64,000 nt of DNA from NCBI GenBank assembly GCA_023390335.1, contig JAEWCZ010000062.1, positions 1 to 64,000 on the forward strand. Reading direction: 5' to 3'. Positions 1 to 8,573 of this stretch are shown here, piece after piece (the first letter of the stretch is position 1; every line of letters starts with the position of its first letter). Under the pieces are notes generated by a model. It ran no database searches and was not told where the DNA came from. It worked only from the letters and a program-made list of their open reading frames with translations. A program made the translations under genes and the position numbers. The stretch comes from Bacillota bacterium (GTDB lineage: Bacteria > Bacillota > Clostridia > Acetivibrionales > DSM-1351).

Positions 1-828
1 ATCGCCTACTTTCCAACCACCTACAGCACCTGTCCATACGTTTAGGCTGCTGGTGCGGTTGTTGCACTGCCATGAATTCAAGTTAATGTTACTTCCAGTA
101 TTTCCGCCTGTATCTCCGCCACCTGTGTCTCCGCCGCCTGTATCTCCGCCGCCTGTGCTGGTGCCTTCGCTTACTGTTATGTTAGAATTTCCGCTGCTCT
201 GGTAACCTTCAGTTTCAACTATCTGGTAATCGTGGTTACCCATGTTCCATCCTTTGCTCTTCCAAGCATTAAAGTGGTTTGCAGTAGTTACGCTTCCGCT
301 AGATCTCTTTGAAGTACGTACACTCCAGTATTGGTAGAAAGTTGCAGTACCAATAATTGAAGGTTGGTTAACTCTTTGTGTACGATATAAGTTGTATGTA
401 CCACCATCAGAATTAATAGTTCCAACGGATGATCCTCCTGGAGGAGTCCAAGAACCATAGTTTTCCACTATGTAATATTCTACTAGAGGATCCTTTGTCC
501 ATCCATAAATAGCTAAGTATCCATTGTTTCCGCCATTAAAAGAACCTGAGAAATTAATTACTCTGTTTGCACCAGTTTTCCAACCTTTACCTGCAGTAAA
601 ATTACCGCAGTTACTCCAACTAGTGCTGTAGCTGCCACCACCATTTAAGGTCATGGAAGCATAACCGCCTCCATCTGTCCAGAATGACCAGTAGAAGTTT
701 CCATCATACCCAGTTGAGTTTGACGTGATGGTTTGTCCCGCAAGAACTGATGTTGGAATCATTAGTGATGCTAACATCACTGCAGCTATTGCGAGCTTTT
801 TGAACTTGCCTTTTGCTTTGTTAAACAT
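1..828 (-). CDS. GH11 endo-1,4-beta-xylanase, secreted (3' end cut off by window)
   Basis: Not closed inside the window; 276 codons run from an ATG at 828 to base 1. AAAGGAGAGG lies just upstream. Residues 1-31 are a signal peptide ending at VLA. Residues about 32-225 are a family 11 glycoside hydrolase (beta-jelly roll xylanase): the nucleophile Glu lies in PLVEYYIVE and the acid/base Glu in VETEGYQSSG. A Gly/Thr/Asp linker repeating GGGDT follows, then the start of a second module (NLNSWQCNNRTSS) that I cannot assign from the visible part. A dockerin or carbohydrate-binding module further on is possible but unseen. The enzyme should hydrolyse xylan outside the cell. Upstream are five operator-like repeats (933-1096). 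Confidence 0.95.
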   Translation of the reverse strand, partial: MFNKAKGKFKKLAIAAVMLASLMIPTSVLAGQTITSNSTGYDGNFYWSFWTDGGGYASMTLNGGGSYSTSWSNCGNFTAGKGWKTGANRVINFSGSFNGGNNGYLAIYGWTKDPLVEYYIVENYGSWTPPGGSSVGTINSDGGTYNLYRTQRVNQPSIIGTATFYQYWSVRTSKRSSGSVTTANHFNAWKSKGWNMGNHDYQIVETEGYQSSGNSNITVSEGTSTGGGDTGGGDTGGGDTGGNTGSNINLNSWQCNNRTSSLNVWTGAVGGWKVGD

Positions 829-1191
829 TTTTTTCCTCTCCTTTAAATCTTTTATTAACAAAAGCAGACACTCTAAATATAATATCTGCATTGTTTCGAA
901 TTAATAAATTCCGCTCCTCCCGATTAACAAGTTTGTAAAATATTGTACTAATGTAGTAAAATATTGTATTTTTATTATATTTTACATTGTAAAAATATAC
1001 AATATATTTCTATATTTTACCTAATTTTTGTGCATGTTTACTATTTAGCTTTAACATTTTTGTAAAAAATTGCACTTGAGTTGTAAAATATTGCACTTTA
1101 TGGGATTTCAAAATACTTTTCATGCTTCAAATTTATAAAAGCTTAATTGTTATATACATTTTAAATAGGAGATAGTATAAATTTTTTGGAT
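829..1191. other. Upstream region of the xylanase gene
   Basis: No coding capacity seen. It holds the RBS at about 832-842, a short possible 5'UTR stem (864-870 with 883-889), the operator array, and otherwise very AT-rich sequence. No single promoter could be picked with confidence. Confidence 0.5.
933..1096 (-). promoter_or_regulatory. Array of five operator-like repeats upstream of the xylanase gene
   Basis: Read on the xylanase coding strand, the motif GTACAATATTTTACAA or a close variant occurs at 948-933, 969-954, 1002-987, 1075-1060 and 1096-1081. The core is an imperfect palindrome. The first two and the last two copies are each spaced exactly 21 bp, two helical turns, as expected for cooperative binding on one DNA face. 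A 14/16 match in the same orientation lies upstream of the cellulose-binding protease gene (55763-55778). The binding protein is not identified. No other use for these repeats is visible. Confidence 0.7.
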
Positions 1192-1220
1192 AAAAAAAAG
1201 GAGGCTATTGAAAGCCCCCT
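1192..1220 (-). terminator. Rho-independent terminator of the RCC1-like lipoprotein gene
   Basis: Seven-bp stem (1199-1205 with 1214-1220, one G-T pair) followed on the minus strand by a run of Ts (1198-1192). It lies 3' of the gene ending at 1337. Confidence 0.8.
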
Positions 1221-1235
1221 CTAATCAAAATCTAA

Positions 1236-1263
1236 AATCTCACACTTGTTATAGTGCGAGATT
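1236..1263. terminator. Second hairpin 3' of the lipoprotein gene
   Basis: Ten-bp stem (1236-1245 with 1254-1263, one wobble pair) and 8-nt loop, just before the T-tailed terminator. It has no clear T-run of its own, so it may be a processing or stability hairpin. Confidence 0.5.
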
Positions 1264-1336
1264 CATATGTTTTATGGATTATAAAAATCAACAAAAATTA
1301 TTTGGGCAAGAGAACAGATAAGGGAAGAAAAAAATT

Positions 1337-2527
1337 CTAATTGTTTAAACTAATGTGTGGTATGTATAAACTCTTCATACTAGTCACATTTGGTGTTTTG
1401 ACACCACTAAAGCTGCAGTCTCCAGCAATTACCATAGTACCATCTGATTTTAGTCCAATAGAAAAATAATTTCCTGCAGCAATAGCCACTATATCTTTCC
1501 ATCCTTGTATATTCATTTGCCCAGAGGTATTCTGACCTGCTGCGACAACTGTGCCATCACTTTTTAGACCAAGCGTACAAAAGCGGGAGGTAGAAATAGC
1601 AATAATATCTTCCCAATCTGATACGTTACCCTCTCCGCTGTCGTTCAAGCCTGTTGAAACTACAGTTCCGTCCTCTTTTAATCCTATGATTGCTGAATCC
1701 GCAGATATGGCAACAATATTGTTCCAGTTTGATGTATCTATAGTACCTATATAGTCGAAATTTTTACTAATGACAGTCCCATCCGACTTAATCCCAACTG
1801 AATATGACCGTCCATCCTTTACATCAACTATGTCATTCCACCCATTTAGTTTCACAGTTCCATCTTCGTAACCTGGATATGCGGCATATACACTTCCATC
1901 TCCAGTAAGAGAAATAGCTGTTTGCGGGTAAAATTCATCAAATGATACAATATCTTTCCAAATTGAAACCGATTCAACAACGTTAGCCATTGCATTTGTG
2001 GGTGCATTAGTGGAATTTAAGAAATCTTCTTTTGTTTCAGTGCTAGTTGTGAGTATTGTCCCTTCTTTTGTCAATCCTTCTATTGAATCTCCGCTGCTGG
2101 AGATAGATCTCATGTCTTTCCAAGCCTTTAACTCTGAAAAATTACTAATGTCATCTCCACTATAAGACATTTGAACCCTACCATCGGATGTAATTGCAGC
2201 TGCTAACCAGATTCCATTACAGATATATGAACCATTTATCAAATATCGCAACTGCTGCAACAAATTCTTTGAATCCTTATAATCTTCTAATCTTCTCAAT
2301 ATCCCCATTGCTTGAGGATAATGCTTTTCCTTAATAAAAGCCATAGCCTGCTGATATTTTTCTGTTGCTGTTGGGTGATTGGTAGATTCATGTTCTGAAT
2401 TTGTTTGTTCCTGTATTGTAGCTGTTGAAGTAGATACTATCGTATTTGTTTCTGATTGCTTTTGTATATTATTAGCACATCCAACTAATATAAATATTAA
2501 AAGTATAAAATTTATTGCCTTCTTCAT
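1337..2527 (-). CDS. Lipoprotein with RCC1-like repeats
   Basis: The start is placed at 2527 (MKKAINFI), because GAAGGAG precedes it; a longer open frame to 2557 has no RBS. The first about 18 residues are a lipoprotein signal with lipobox LVGC. A Ser/Thr/Asn-rich stretch follows, then a helical hairpin with TPR-like spacing (YQQAMAFIKEKHYPQAMGI). The rest is repeats of about 45 residues with the signature W-x-D-I-V-A-I-x-x-x ... GLKSDGTVV, as in RCC1/BLIP-II-type propellers. This indicates a surface-anchored beta-propeller, probably a binding protein; the ligand is unknown. Two hairpins follow the gene. Confidence 0.85.
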   Translation of the reverse strand: MKKAINFILLIFILVGCANNIQKQSETNTIVSTSTATIQEQTNSEHESTNHPTATEKYQQAMAFIKEKHYPQAMGILRRLEDYKDSKNLLQQLRYLINGSYICNGIWLAAAITSDGRVQMSYSGDDISNFSELKAWKDMRSISSSGDSIEGLTKEGTILTTSTETKEDFLNSTNAPTNAMANVVESVSIWKDIVSFDEFYPQTAISLTGDGSVYAAYPGYEDGTVKLNGWNDIVDVKDGRSYSVGIKSDGTVISKNFDYIGTIDTSNWNNIVAISADSAIIGLKEDGTVVSTGLNDSGEGNVSDWEDIIAISTSRFCTLGLKSDGTVVAAGQNTSGQMNIQGWKDIVAIAAGNYFSIGLKSDGTMVIAGDCSFSGVKTPNVTSMKSLYIPHISLNN

Positions 2528-3040
2528 GAATACACTCCTTCGGTAGGTAGAAAGCATTTACACTTTAAGATTACATTATGCAAACCCACAAATCAAGTTG
2601 TTAAAGAAAATACACAATCCTGTCTTATATACGATCTACAATGGACTCAAATACACATTTTTTCTGAATATTATGAAAGGTGCTAACTGCGGTGGAGGGA
2701 GCATCTTGACCAGGGCGAAGAAAATCTGGCGCAGTCCATATGTGTAAGAATACACGCACTCCACGTGCACAGTGTGTTGATACCAGTTTCACGAATCGTT
2801 ATTTATAGACATATGCTATCATTTGAAAGGCAGTGAAATCAAGGGTTTCAAGGGAAAGCGTTTCATTTATCATCATATGTTCTGTCCCCTCTTTACTTGT
2901 ACAGAGTGGACGCCATGTGGACATTGTCCACACGCACAGGGAAAGGGTAATCCAAAGCGGATCATCTTTTTTCATCTTCCAAAGACCGTCTCATGTATTT
3001 ATTATGGAGTTACATGCAAGTTGCGTTTTATTTTTACTAA
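2528..3040. other. Intergenic stretch with repeat copy A only
   Basis: Apart from the direct repeat I see no gene. Overlapping open frames on the plus strand (2823-3134) have no RBS and no protein-like features. Confidence 0.5.
2651..2755 (+). repeat. Direct repeat, copy A (about 105 bp; copy B at 22551-22653)
   Basis: Sequence matches copy B with few differences; the flanks do not. Each copy contains a short open stretch starting ATGAAA with a Cys-x-x-Cys beginning (KCANCGGGS in copy B, KGANCGGGS here). It looks like the relic of the same inserted element. Function is unknown. Confidence 0.7.
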
Positions 3041-3382
3041 TCAATATTGTTTAACTTTAGTCCCACATGAGGCACACATTTTTGCTCGTGGTGTCCGTAA
3101 TGGTTTTCCACATGAAATACATGGCTCTCCATAAATAGAAATCCTATGATGCATAATTGCATTGTGATGACAATTTGCCGTGCCTGTTAAGTTTTCATAT
3201 TCAATTCTTACTGGTTCGAATAACTTATCTACAGGACTTTCTGCAAGAGTTGCATTATTTTCTTTTCTATACTCCTTTACTGTACGAATACATTGATAAT
3301 ATATATCAGTTATTTTTCTATATTCATCTTCGTCCAACATAGGCATCTCTTGCTTGCAACGCCAGCACCACATTATTTTCAT
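3041..3382 (-). CDS. Small zinc-ribbon protein, function unknown
   Basis: 113 residues. The N-terminus has MWCWRCKQEMPMLDE and the C-terminus has CISCGKPLRTPRAKMCASCG: two Cys-x-x-Cys pairs at the end plus one at the start, consistent with zinc binding. The middle is helical and charged. GAGG lies a short distance upstream of the ATG at 3382. It heads a run of three small same-strand genes with spacings of about 80 bp. Such short genes in runs are often immunity or orphan-immunity genes, but that is inference from context only. Confidence 0.7.
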   Translation of the reverse strand: MKIMWCWRCKQEMPMLDEDEYRKITDIYYQCIRTVKEYRKENNATLAESPVDKLFEPVRIEYENLTGTANCHHNAIMHHRISIYGEPCISCGKPLRTPRAKMCASCGTKVKQY

Positions 3383-3460
3383 CCTATACCTCTTTTTTAA
3401 AACCGCTCTAATATATTGTTTTAAATAATTTACTTTTTATCAGTAATATGGATTAAGATT

Positions 3461-3781
3461 TTAAGTTTCTTTTTTATAAATGCTCTTTTTGTATTCATCT
3501 CCTCTGCAAATATTATTTTCTTCTTGATATTGTTCAATTTCTTCAGCAGTCATGAACCCTTCAGTCCATTCTGAATCATTATCAACTACGTATTCATCAA
3601 TAAAGAAACAGTTAACTGGATACTTATTGAATCCAGGCAAAGTAATGTATCGCCTGATAGCCTCTTCCGCTTTTGCACGTGTAGAGTATATACCTAATTC
3701 CTTATGCTCATCATATTCACAATTATCACCATATTCATACATATGTGATAGTTTATATACTACTCTATTTTCAGTGCTCAT
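3461..3781 (-). CDS. Small protein resembling the DUF7336 family
   Basis: 106 residues, no membrane segment. The pattern YEYGD ... LGIYSTRAKAEEAIRRY ... LPGF ... FIDEY ... WTEGF matches what I recall of DUF7336, small bacterial proteins often found near toxin-immunity genes. Start at 3781, with GGGAG about 12 nt upstream. It is the middle gene of three. Confidence 0.7.
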   Translation of the reverse strand: MSTENRVVYKLSHMYEYGDNCEYDEHKELGIYSTRAKAEEAIRRYITLPGFNKYPVNCFFIDEYVVDNDSEWTEGFMTAEEIEQYQEENNICRGDEYKKSIYKKET

Positions 3782-3853
3782 TTCTACTTAACTCCCTGTC
3801 TCCGCACTTTTTATTATGCAATATGAATTTGTTACTGTTTCGTTTTATTAGTT

Positions 3854-4423
3854 TTATATGCCATTCAAAAGCTTGAATGTTCTAATGTTATTACTTAAGT
3901 CTGGCTTTATGCATATACCAATTTCATCTAAACCATTAAAAACTGAAAAATATCCATCTGTTAACTCAAACCCTATTCCATTAAGTATCCAAGCTGAATG
4001 TTTTTTCCCTACTTCATTTGGATAATCCTTGCTATAAGTAATCTCAGTTTGAAAGTTGTATTCGATTAATTCTATATTACATATTTTTTTATCCTTAACT
4101 AATAACAAGTCGTCAATTGGCTCTTTTCTCCACTCTAAATCAAAATCGTCAATATCATACCAATTCAGTTTTTCTGACATGTCTATTGTGTTGAAAGTAA
4201 TAGCAAATTCATTAAATTTAAATGCACACAACTCCACTTTTATGCCTTCAACATTTAGTACTATAGGGCAATCCTTAAACCATTCATTATTGTTACTATC
4301 ATAAACAACCCATATATCAAATATTTCTTTGCCTATTAATTTTTTCAATTCTTGACCAAGTTCAATAATTATATTTGAACTCTCTGAATAAAAATGTGGG
4401 TTATAACTATCCATTCCAAGCAT
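3854..4423 (-). CDS. Hypothetical cytoplasmic protein, possible immunity protein
   Basis: 189 residues, acidic, no signal or membrane segment. The N-terminal third alternates strands (GKEIFDIWVVYDS, CPIVLNVEGIKVEL). The C-terminal part ends with a conserved-looking FELTDGYFSVFNGLDEIG. I do not recognise the family. Upstream gene of a three-gene set with 3461-3781 and 3041-3382. A role as an immunity-type protein is a guess from size, acidity and company. No matching toxin gene is visible. Confidence 0.6.
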   Translation of the reverse strand: MLGMDSYNPHFYSESSNIIIELGQELKKLIGKEIFDIWVVYDSNNNEWFKDCPIVLNVEGIKVELCAFKFNEFAITFNTIDMSEKLNWYDIDDFDLEWRKEPIDDLLLVKDKKICNIELIEYNFQTEITYSKDYPNEVGKKHSAWILNGIGFELTDGYFSVFNGLDEIGICIKPDLSNNIRTFKLLNGI

Positions 4424-4503
4424 TTAAAGACTCTTTTTAATTTAATCAATAATATCAATAATCTTCCATATCGTCAAACAGTTGTTATGTAGACTTTAAC
4501 ATT

Positions 4504-4791
4504 ATGGCATTGCACAAAATAGAAAATACATTCAATAGGGGTCATCATTCATTAAGACACACCCATGCAACCATTCTGATTGAAAATGGTGCAAATGTAA
4601 AGGATGTTCAAGCAAGACTTGGTCATAAACACATTGAAACCACCCTTGGAACATATACACATCCAACTGAAAAAATGTCAGATCAGTCTGTGGACATATT
4701 TGAAAGTCTTGTCCACCAAAGAAAAAATGGTGGACAACACTACTACTTTTTTATGAAAAAAACCCTGAAATTATTGATTTTTCAGGGTTAG
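4504..4791 (+). pseudogene. C-terminal fragment of a tyrosine recombinase (integrase)
   Basis: Keeps only the end of the catalytic domain: HHSLRHTHAT (second catalytic Arg box), RLGHKHIETT and the nucleophile Tyr in TYTHPTEK. The N-terminal DNA-binding part and the first catalytic Arg are missing, and there is no RBS. The last about 20 residues run into the terminator sequence. It is a relic of an integrated element and one of the few plus-strand coding remnants here. The complementary first half of such an enzyme lies at 21894-22267. Confidence 0.8.
4754..4789 (-). terminator. Terminator of the acyl-CoA synthetase gene
   Basis: Perfect 10-bp stem (4761-4770 with 4780-4789), 9-nt loop, followed on the minus strand by seven Ts. 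It lies 3' of the gene ending at 4886 and overlaps the tail of the plus-strand integrase relic. Confidence 0.85.
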
Positions 4792-4885
4792 AAGGGGCAC
4801 TGTTTCCACATCCCCAGTATATGAAAACATATCCAATATTTTTTAAAAACGATACGTTACTTCACTACTTACCAGATTTACTTTA

Positions 4886-6616
4886 TTATTCTACTTGAGC
4901 ATGACCTTCTTTTTGTTCTTCAACATACCTCTTAATCTTATGAGTAGTTGTTCTAAGAAATTCATTTTCTCTTAAGGAGAACTCCTTTACATGTTTGTAA
5001 AGCGGCATTTTACCGTTTACAGTCTTAACAATGTTCTTAAAAATTTTAGTCAACTCATCTTTAGATATGTTCATAGCGTTTAACTTGTCTGAAATTGCTT
5101 CCACGTCAGGCAGAATCTGAGCACAGACAACGGTATCTCCGGAATTTTCATCATACTTGCCCCACACATAAGATTCCCGTACAAATGGGTCCGAATTTAT
5201 ATAATTTTCAACCTCTTCCGGAAAAATCTTTTTACCGTTTTTAGTTACAATAACATTTTTAAGCCTGCCTGTTATATATAAAAAGCCCTTACGATCCATA
5301 TATCCGAGATCCCCTGTATAGAACCAGCCATCAGACAAACATTTTTGGGTAGCTTTTTCGTTACGGTAATAACCCAACATTACATTTTTACCTTTGACTA
5401 ATATTTCTCCGATCCCATTTATATCAGGTTTTGATATTTTAATTTCAACACCGGGAATAGCTTTTCCGCATGAGTTATCTTTAAAGCTTTTGTCTCTGTT
5501 ACCTGCTACCAGAGGTGAGCATTCTGTTAATCCATACCCTTGCAGAACCTTAATACCAATTCGTCTGAAAAATCTTGATACCTCCGGTTTAATGGGGGCA
5601 GCACCAACAATAATTAGCCTCATTTCTCCACCAAAGCTATCATGTATTTCTTTAAATAATTTTTTACCAAGGTTTATTTTAAAAATTGACAAAATAGTTA
5701 CTAAAAATAAAGCAAACTTAAATTTCATTTTAACTGATCTGCTTTTGTTAAGTTTATCTTGTATTTTTTTATATATATTTTCTATCAATAGAGGTACTGT
5801 AATCATTACAGTAGGCTTAACATTTTTTAAGTTTTTTGGTATATTTCTAAGTCCGTCATTGAAGGATATAGAAGCACCATTATATATAAATAATAAAAAC
5901 CCTAACGAACATTCATATGTGTGATGCAATGGCAATATAGATAATGACTTATCATCATCTTCAACTCGAACAGTAGTGCACACTCCCATTATATCCGAGC
6001 AAATATTTTGATGTGAAAGCAAAACCCCTTTTGCTATATCAGTAGTACCTGAAGTAAAAATCAAAATCCTTGCGGCTTCCGGATCAATTTTCACGGAAGA
6101 AAAGCTTTTGTCACCAGCTTCCACAAGTTGTTTTCCTTCTTTTAGCAATGCTTGAAATGAAAGTATTCCCTCCTCATTTGTTTGGGAATCCATATCAATA
6201 AAAATTTTAACAGTAGTAAACGTTGATTTTAACATTTTTATTTGTTCTCTATATTTTCCTGAAAAAATTATAGCGGTAGCTTCAGATCTTTCAAGAAGAT
6301 TTGTTATTTCATTTGTAGGTAGTTCCTTATCTAAAGGTACAACCGTTCCTACACCGTTGACTGTTGATAAATATGAAACACACCATTCATACCGATTCTC
6401 TCCCAAAACGGCTATAGAAGAGCTGCTTAGTCCGAGTTTTAATAAAGCAGTACCAAAATACTCAACATCGTTACCAAACTGTTTATAGCTTATTGTACTA
6501 TAATTGTCACCTTTATTCTTAATTATAAATGCTGTTTTATCGCTATATAAAGTGTAGCTTTGTGTCATTAAATCCTTTAAATCAGTAATATTGCGAATCT
6601 TATAAAATCTTTCCAT
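4886..6616 (-). CDS. AMP-dependent long-chain acyl-CoA synthetase family protein
   Basis: Start set at 6616 (MERFYKIRN), preceded by AAAGGGG; the longer frame to 6685 lacks an RBS. 576 residues. Adenylate-forming motifs appear in order: FTSGTTDIAKGV (phosphate loop), GYGLTECSPL, GWFYTGDLGY and the C-terminal lysine in THKIKRYVEE. Activates a carboxylic acid, probably a fatty acid, to acyl-AMP and then acyl-CoA; the substrate cannot be told from sequence. It is a paralogue of 33815-35635, with the same domain order and similar motifs. It lies downstream of a two-component pair with about 110 bp between, so it may be under that control. Confidence 0.9.
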   Translation of the reverse strand: MERFYKIRNITDLKDLMTQSYTLYSDKTAFIIKNKGDNYSTISYKQFGNDVEYFGTALLKLGLSSSSIAVLGENRYEWCVSYLSTVNGVGTVVPLDKELPTNEITNLLERSEATAIIFSGKYREQIKMLKSTFTTVKIFIDMDSQTNEEGILSFQALLKEGKQLVEAGDKSFSSVKIDPEAARILIFTSGTTDIAKGVLLSHQNICSDIMGVCTTVRVEDDDKSLSILPLHHTYECSLGFLLFIYNGASISFNDGLRNIPKNLKNVKPTVMITVPLLIENIYKKIQDKLNKSRSVKMKFKFALFLVTILSIFKINLGKKLFKEIHDSFGGEMRLIIVGAAPIKPEVSRFFRRIGIKVLQGYGLTECSPLVAGNRDKSFKDNSCGKAIPGVEIKISKPDINGIGEILVKGKNVMLGYYRNEKATQKCLSDGWFYTGDLGYMDRKGFLYITGRLKNVIVTKNGKKIFPEEVENYINSDPFVRESYVWGKYDENSGDTVVCAQILPDVEAISDKLNAMNISKDELTKIFKNIVKTVNGKMPLYKHVKEFSLRENEFLRTTTHKIKRYVEEQKEGHAQVE

Positions 6617-6727
6617 ATGGATATCCCCTTTGAGTAATTTGGTAACTTTAATACAGGTGCACTGCACCAGACTATATTTTATCAAAATAAATTCAACTAA
6701 TTCTCAACTTTATTTATTATGAGTAAA

Positions 6728-7765
6728 TTAAAGATTTTTAAATGAAATTGTTACAGCTGTTCCCAAGCCTTTTTCACTTTCTATTGAAACAGTACCTTCA
6801 CATAATTCCACAATTCGCTTTACCAAAGCAAGCCCAAGGCCATTTCCCTTAACATGATGTGAACGTTCTCCTTGATAAAATTTATCAAAAGCATGTCTTC
6901 TTACTTCATCGTCCATTCCAATGCCGTTATCTTTTATAGTAATGAGCACATTATTGTCATTTGTAAGGCAGTCAATAGTTAGTACTCCATTATAGTTTGA
7001 AAACTTAATAGCATTTTCGATAATATTACTCCAAACCTGTGCAAGAAGAGAAGGATTTCCGTAAAACATAACCCTTTCCAGATTTAAGTCGATTGTTAGG
7101 TTCTTTTCCTCCCATTTAGTTTCATAGCTTAAAAGAATACGTCTTATCTGTTCATCCAGTAGAAACTGCTCTTTTTGTAAAACAATTTCCTGATTATCAA
7201 GACGGGATAAAGAAAGAATGTTTTGAGTCAGCTTTGCCAGCCTTGCTGTGTTTTCTAAGATATAGTTAATATACTTGTCCTTTTCTTCCCTTGATAAGGT
7301 TTCATCCTGTAATAAAGTTGCATACCCTTCAATTGCAGAAAGGGGGGTTTTAAATTCATGTGATACATTGCTTACAAAATCGTTTCTTAAAGTTTCAGTA
7401 TTTGATAATTCCTTAACCATTATATTGAAATTTTCGGCTATTTGTTTCACTTCTTTTGCTATACTTTTTTCTTCCAGTCTTACTGAAAAATCCCCCATAG
7501 CCACTTTTTTAGCTGCATCGTTTATTTTGAATATGGGACGTAGCATTTTACTGGAAACATATGAAGAAATGATAGTTCCAACAGCGATGCACATAAGTGC
7601 AATAAATGAAGAAGATGTCAATGCTCCTGTAATTGGATCAAAACTGAATTTCAATAGTATATATATAATTATAAATGTAAGTACCATTGATGCGGTCATT
7701 ATAATAGCCATAACAAGTGCAAATATACGTGACGTGGTAAGCTTTTCCTTATCTTTAAATATCAT
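6728..7765 (-). CDS. Sensor histidine kinase (HAMP, HisKA, HATPase)
   Basis: 345 residues. Two membrane helices (about 14-38 and 53-70) are separated by only about 12 external residues, so there is no room for an extracellular sensor domain. HAMP about 71-122; HisKA with phospho-acceptor His136 in NVSHEFKTP; then an ATPase domain with N box (IIENAIKFS) and G boxes (DNGIGMD, GNGLGLAL). The ATG overlaps the stop of the upstream regulator gene in an ATGA, so the two are translationally coupled. The input signal is probably sensed in or at the membrane. Confidence 0.93.
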   Translation of the reverse strand: MIFKDKEKLTTSRIFALVMAIIMTASMVLTFIIIYILLKFSFDPITGALTSSSFIALMCIAVGTIISSYVSSKMLRPIFKINDAAKKVAMGDFSVRLEEKSIAKEVKQIAENFNIMVKELSNTETLRNDFVSNVSHEFKTPLSAIEGYATLLQDETLSREEKDKYINYILENTARLAKLTQNILSLSRLDNQEIVLQKEQFLLDEQIRRILLSYETKWEEKNLTIDLNLERVMFYGNPSLLAQVWSNIIENAIKFSNYNGVLTIDCLTNDNNVLITIKDNGIGMDDEVRRHAFDKFYQGERSHHVKGNGLGLALVKRIVELCEGTVSIESEKGLGTAVTISFKNL

Positions 7766-8433
7766 GGTTTTACCGCCTTATATCCTAAGCCCCGGATAGT
7801 TTTAATTTCAAATTGAGTATTATCCTTAAAACGCTCTCTTAATCTGCTAATATGGACATCCAGTGTATGAGGATCACTTTCAGTGTCCACACCCCAGATT
7901 TCGTCCATGAGTTGCTGCTTTGTAAATGCCTTGTTAGGATTAGATAACAACTTATAAAGAATATAGAATTCCTTTTGTGGTAAAAGCATATGTTCCCCAT
8001 TAACATATACAGTTAAGTCGTCATATGTTAATTCCATATCTCCAAAAATAAGTTTTCTTTCATTAACAATCTGCGCTCTTCTAAGCAGAGCATTAACACG
8101 CAGAATCATTTCATTTACATTTACAGGTTTTATCATGTAATCATCGGTGCCTACGCGAAACCCATTCTTCATGTCTTCAAATGTATCTTTAGCTGTAATC
8201 ATAAGAACAGGCATATTATATCCATTATCCCGTAAACTTTGCACAAATTCATATCCATCCATATTCGGCATCATAATATCTGTTATAACCAGATCAATAT
8301 ATTGTTTTTCAATTATGTCCCAAGCTTCAAGACCATCATTTGCCACAGAATAAGAATAACCATGTTTGGCTAAAACTGTACAAAACAATGTGCTTAGAGA
8401 TTGATCGTCTTCAACTACTAATATACTAAACAT
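7762..8433 (-). CDS. OmpR/PhoB-type response regulator
   Basis: 223 residues. Receiver domain with acidic pocket VVEDD and phospho-acceptor Asp52 in ITDIMMP. It is followed by a winged-helix DNA-binding domain (YILYKLLSNP ... HISRLRERF ... TIRGLGYK). Partner of the kinase at 6728-7765, which it overlaps by 4 bp. Target genes are unknown; the adjacent acyl-CoA synthetase is a candidate. Confidence 0.93.
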   Translation of the reverse strand: MFSILVVEDDQSLSTLFCTVLAKHGYSYSVANDGLEAWDIIEKQYIDLVITDIMMPNMDGYEFVQSLRDNGYNMPVLMITAKDTFEDMKNGFRVGTDDYMIKPVNVNEMILRVNALLRRAQIVNERKLIFGDMELTYDDLTVYVNGEHMLLPQKEFYILYKLLSNPNKAFTKQQLMDEIWGVDTESDPHTLDVHISRLRERFKDNTQFEIKTIRGLGYKAVKP

Positions 8434-8514
8434 TTATTTTTACCTTTCTTTTAACTCATATTAATATACTATAGTAATTTCAAATTAGCTTCAACTTGGC
8501 TACAGAAAATTAGA

Positions 8515-8558
8515 ATGGCATATCAAGTACACCCTCTGTTGGGTCCTTGATATGCCAT
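8515..8558 (-). terminator. Strong hairpin 3' of the lipoprotein gene
   Basis: Perfect 13-bp stem (8515-8527 with 8546-8558), 18-nt loop, directly after the stop at 8574. The T-run on the minus strand is weak, so termination is likely but not certain. Confidence 0.7.
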
Positions 8559-8573
8559 TTATGGTTTGTATTA

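Noticed and set aside
933..1096. CRISPR array
   Set aside because: Repeats are only 16 bp, palindromic and irregularly spaced upstream of a promoter; no cas genes.
2823..3134. Plus-strand frames of 73-103 codons, Cys/His-rich
   Set aside because: No RBS, they overlap each other and the end of the minus-strand zinc-ribbon gene, and have no family resemblance.
5394..5924. 176-codon plus-strand frame
   Set aside because: Antisense shadow of the acyl-CoA synthetase gene.
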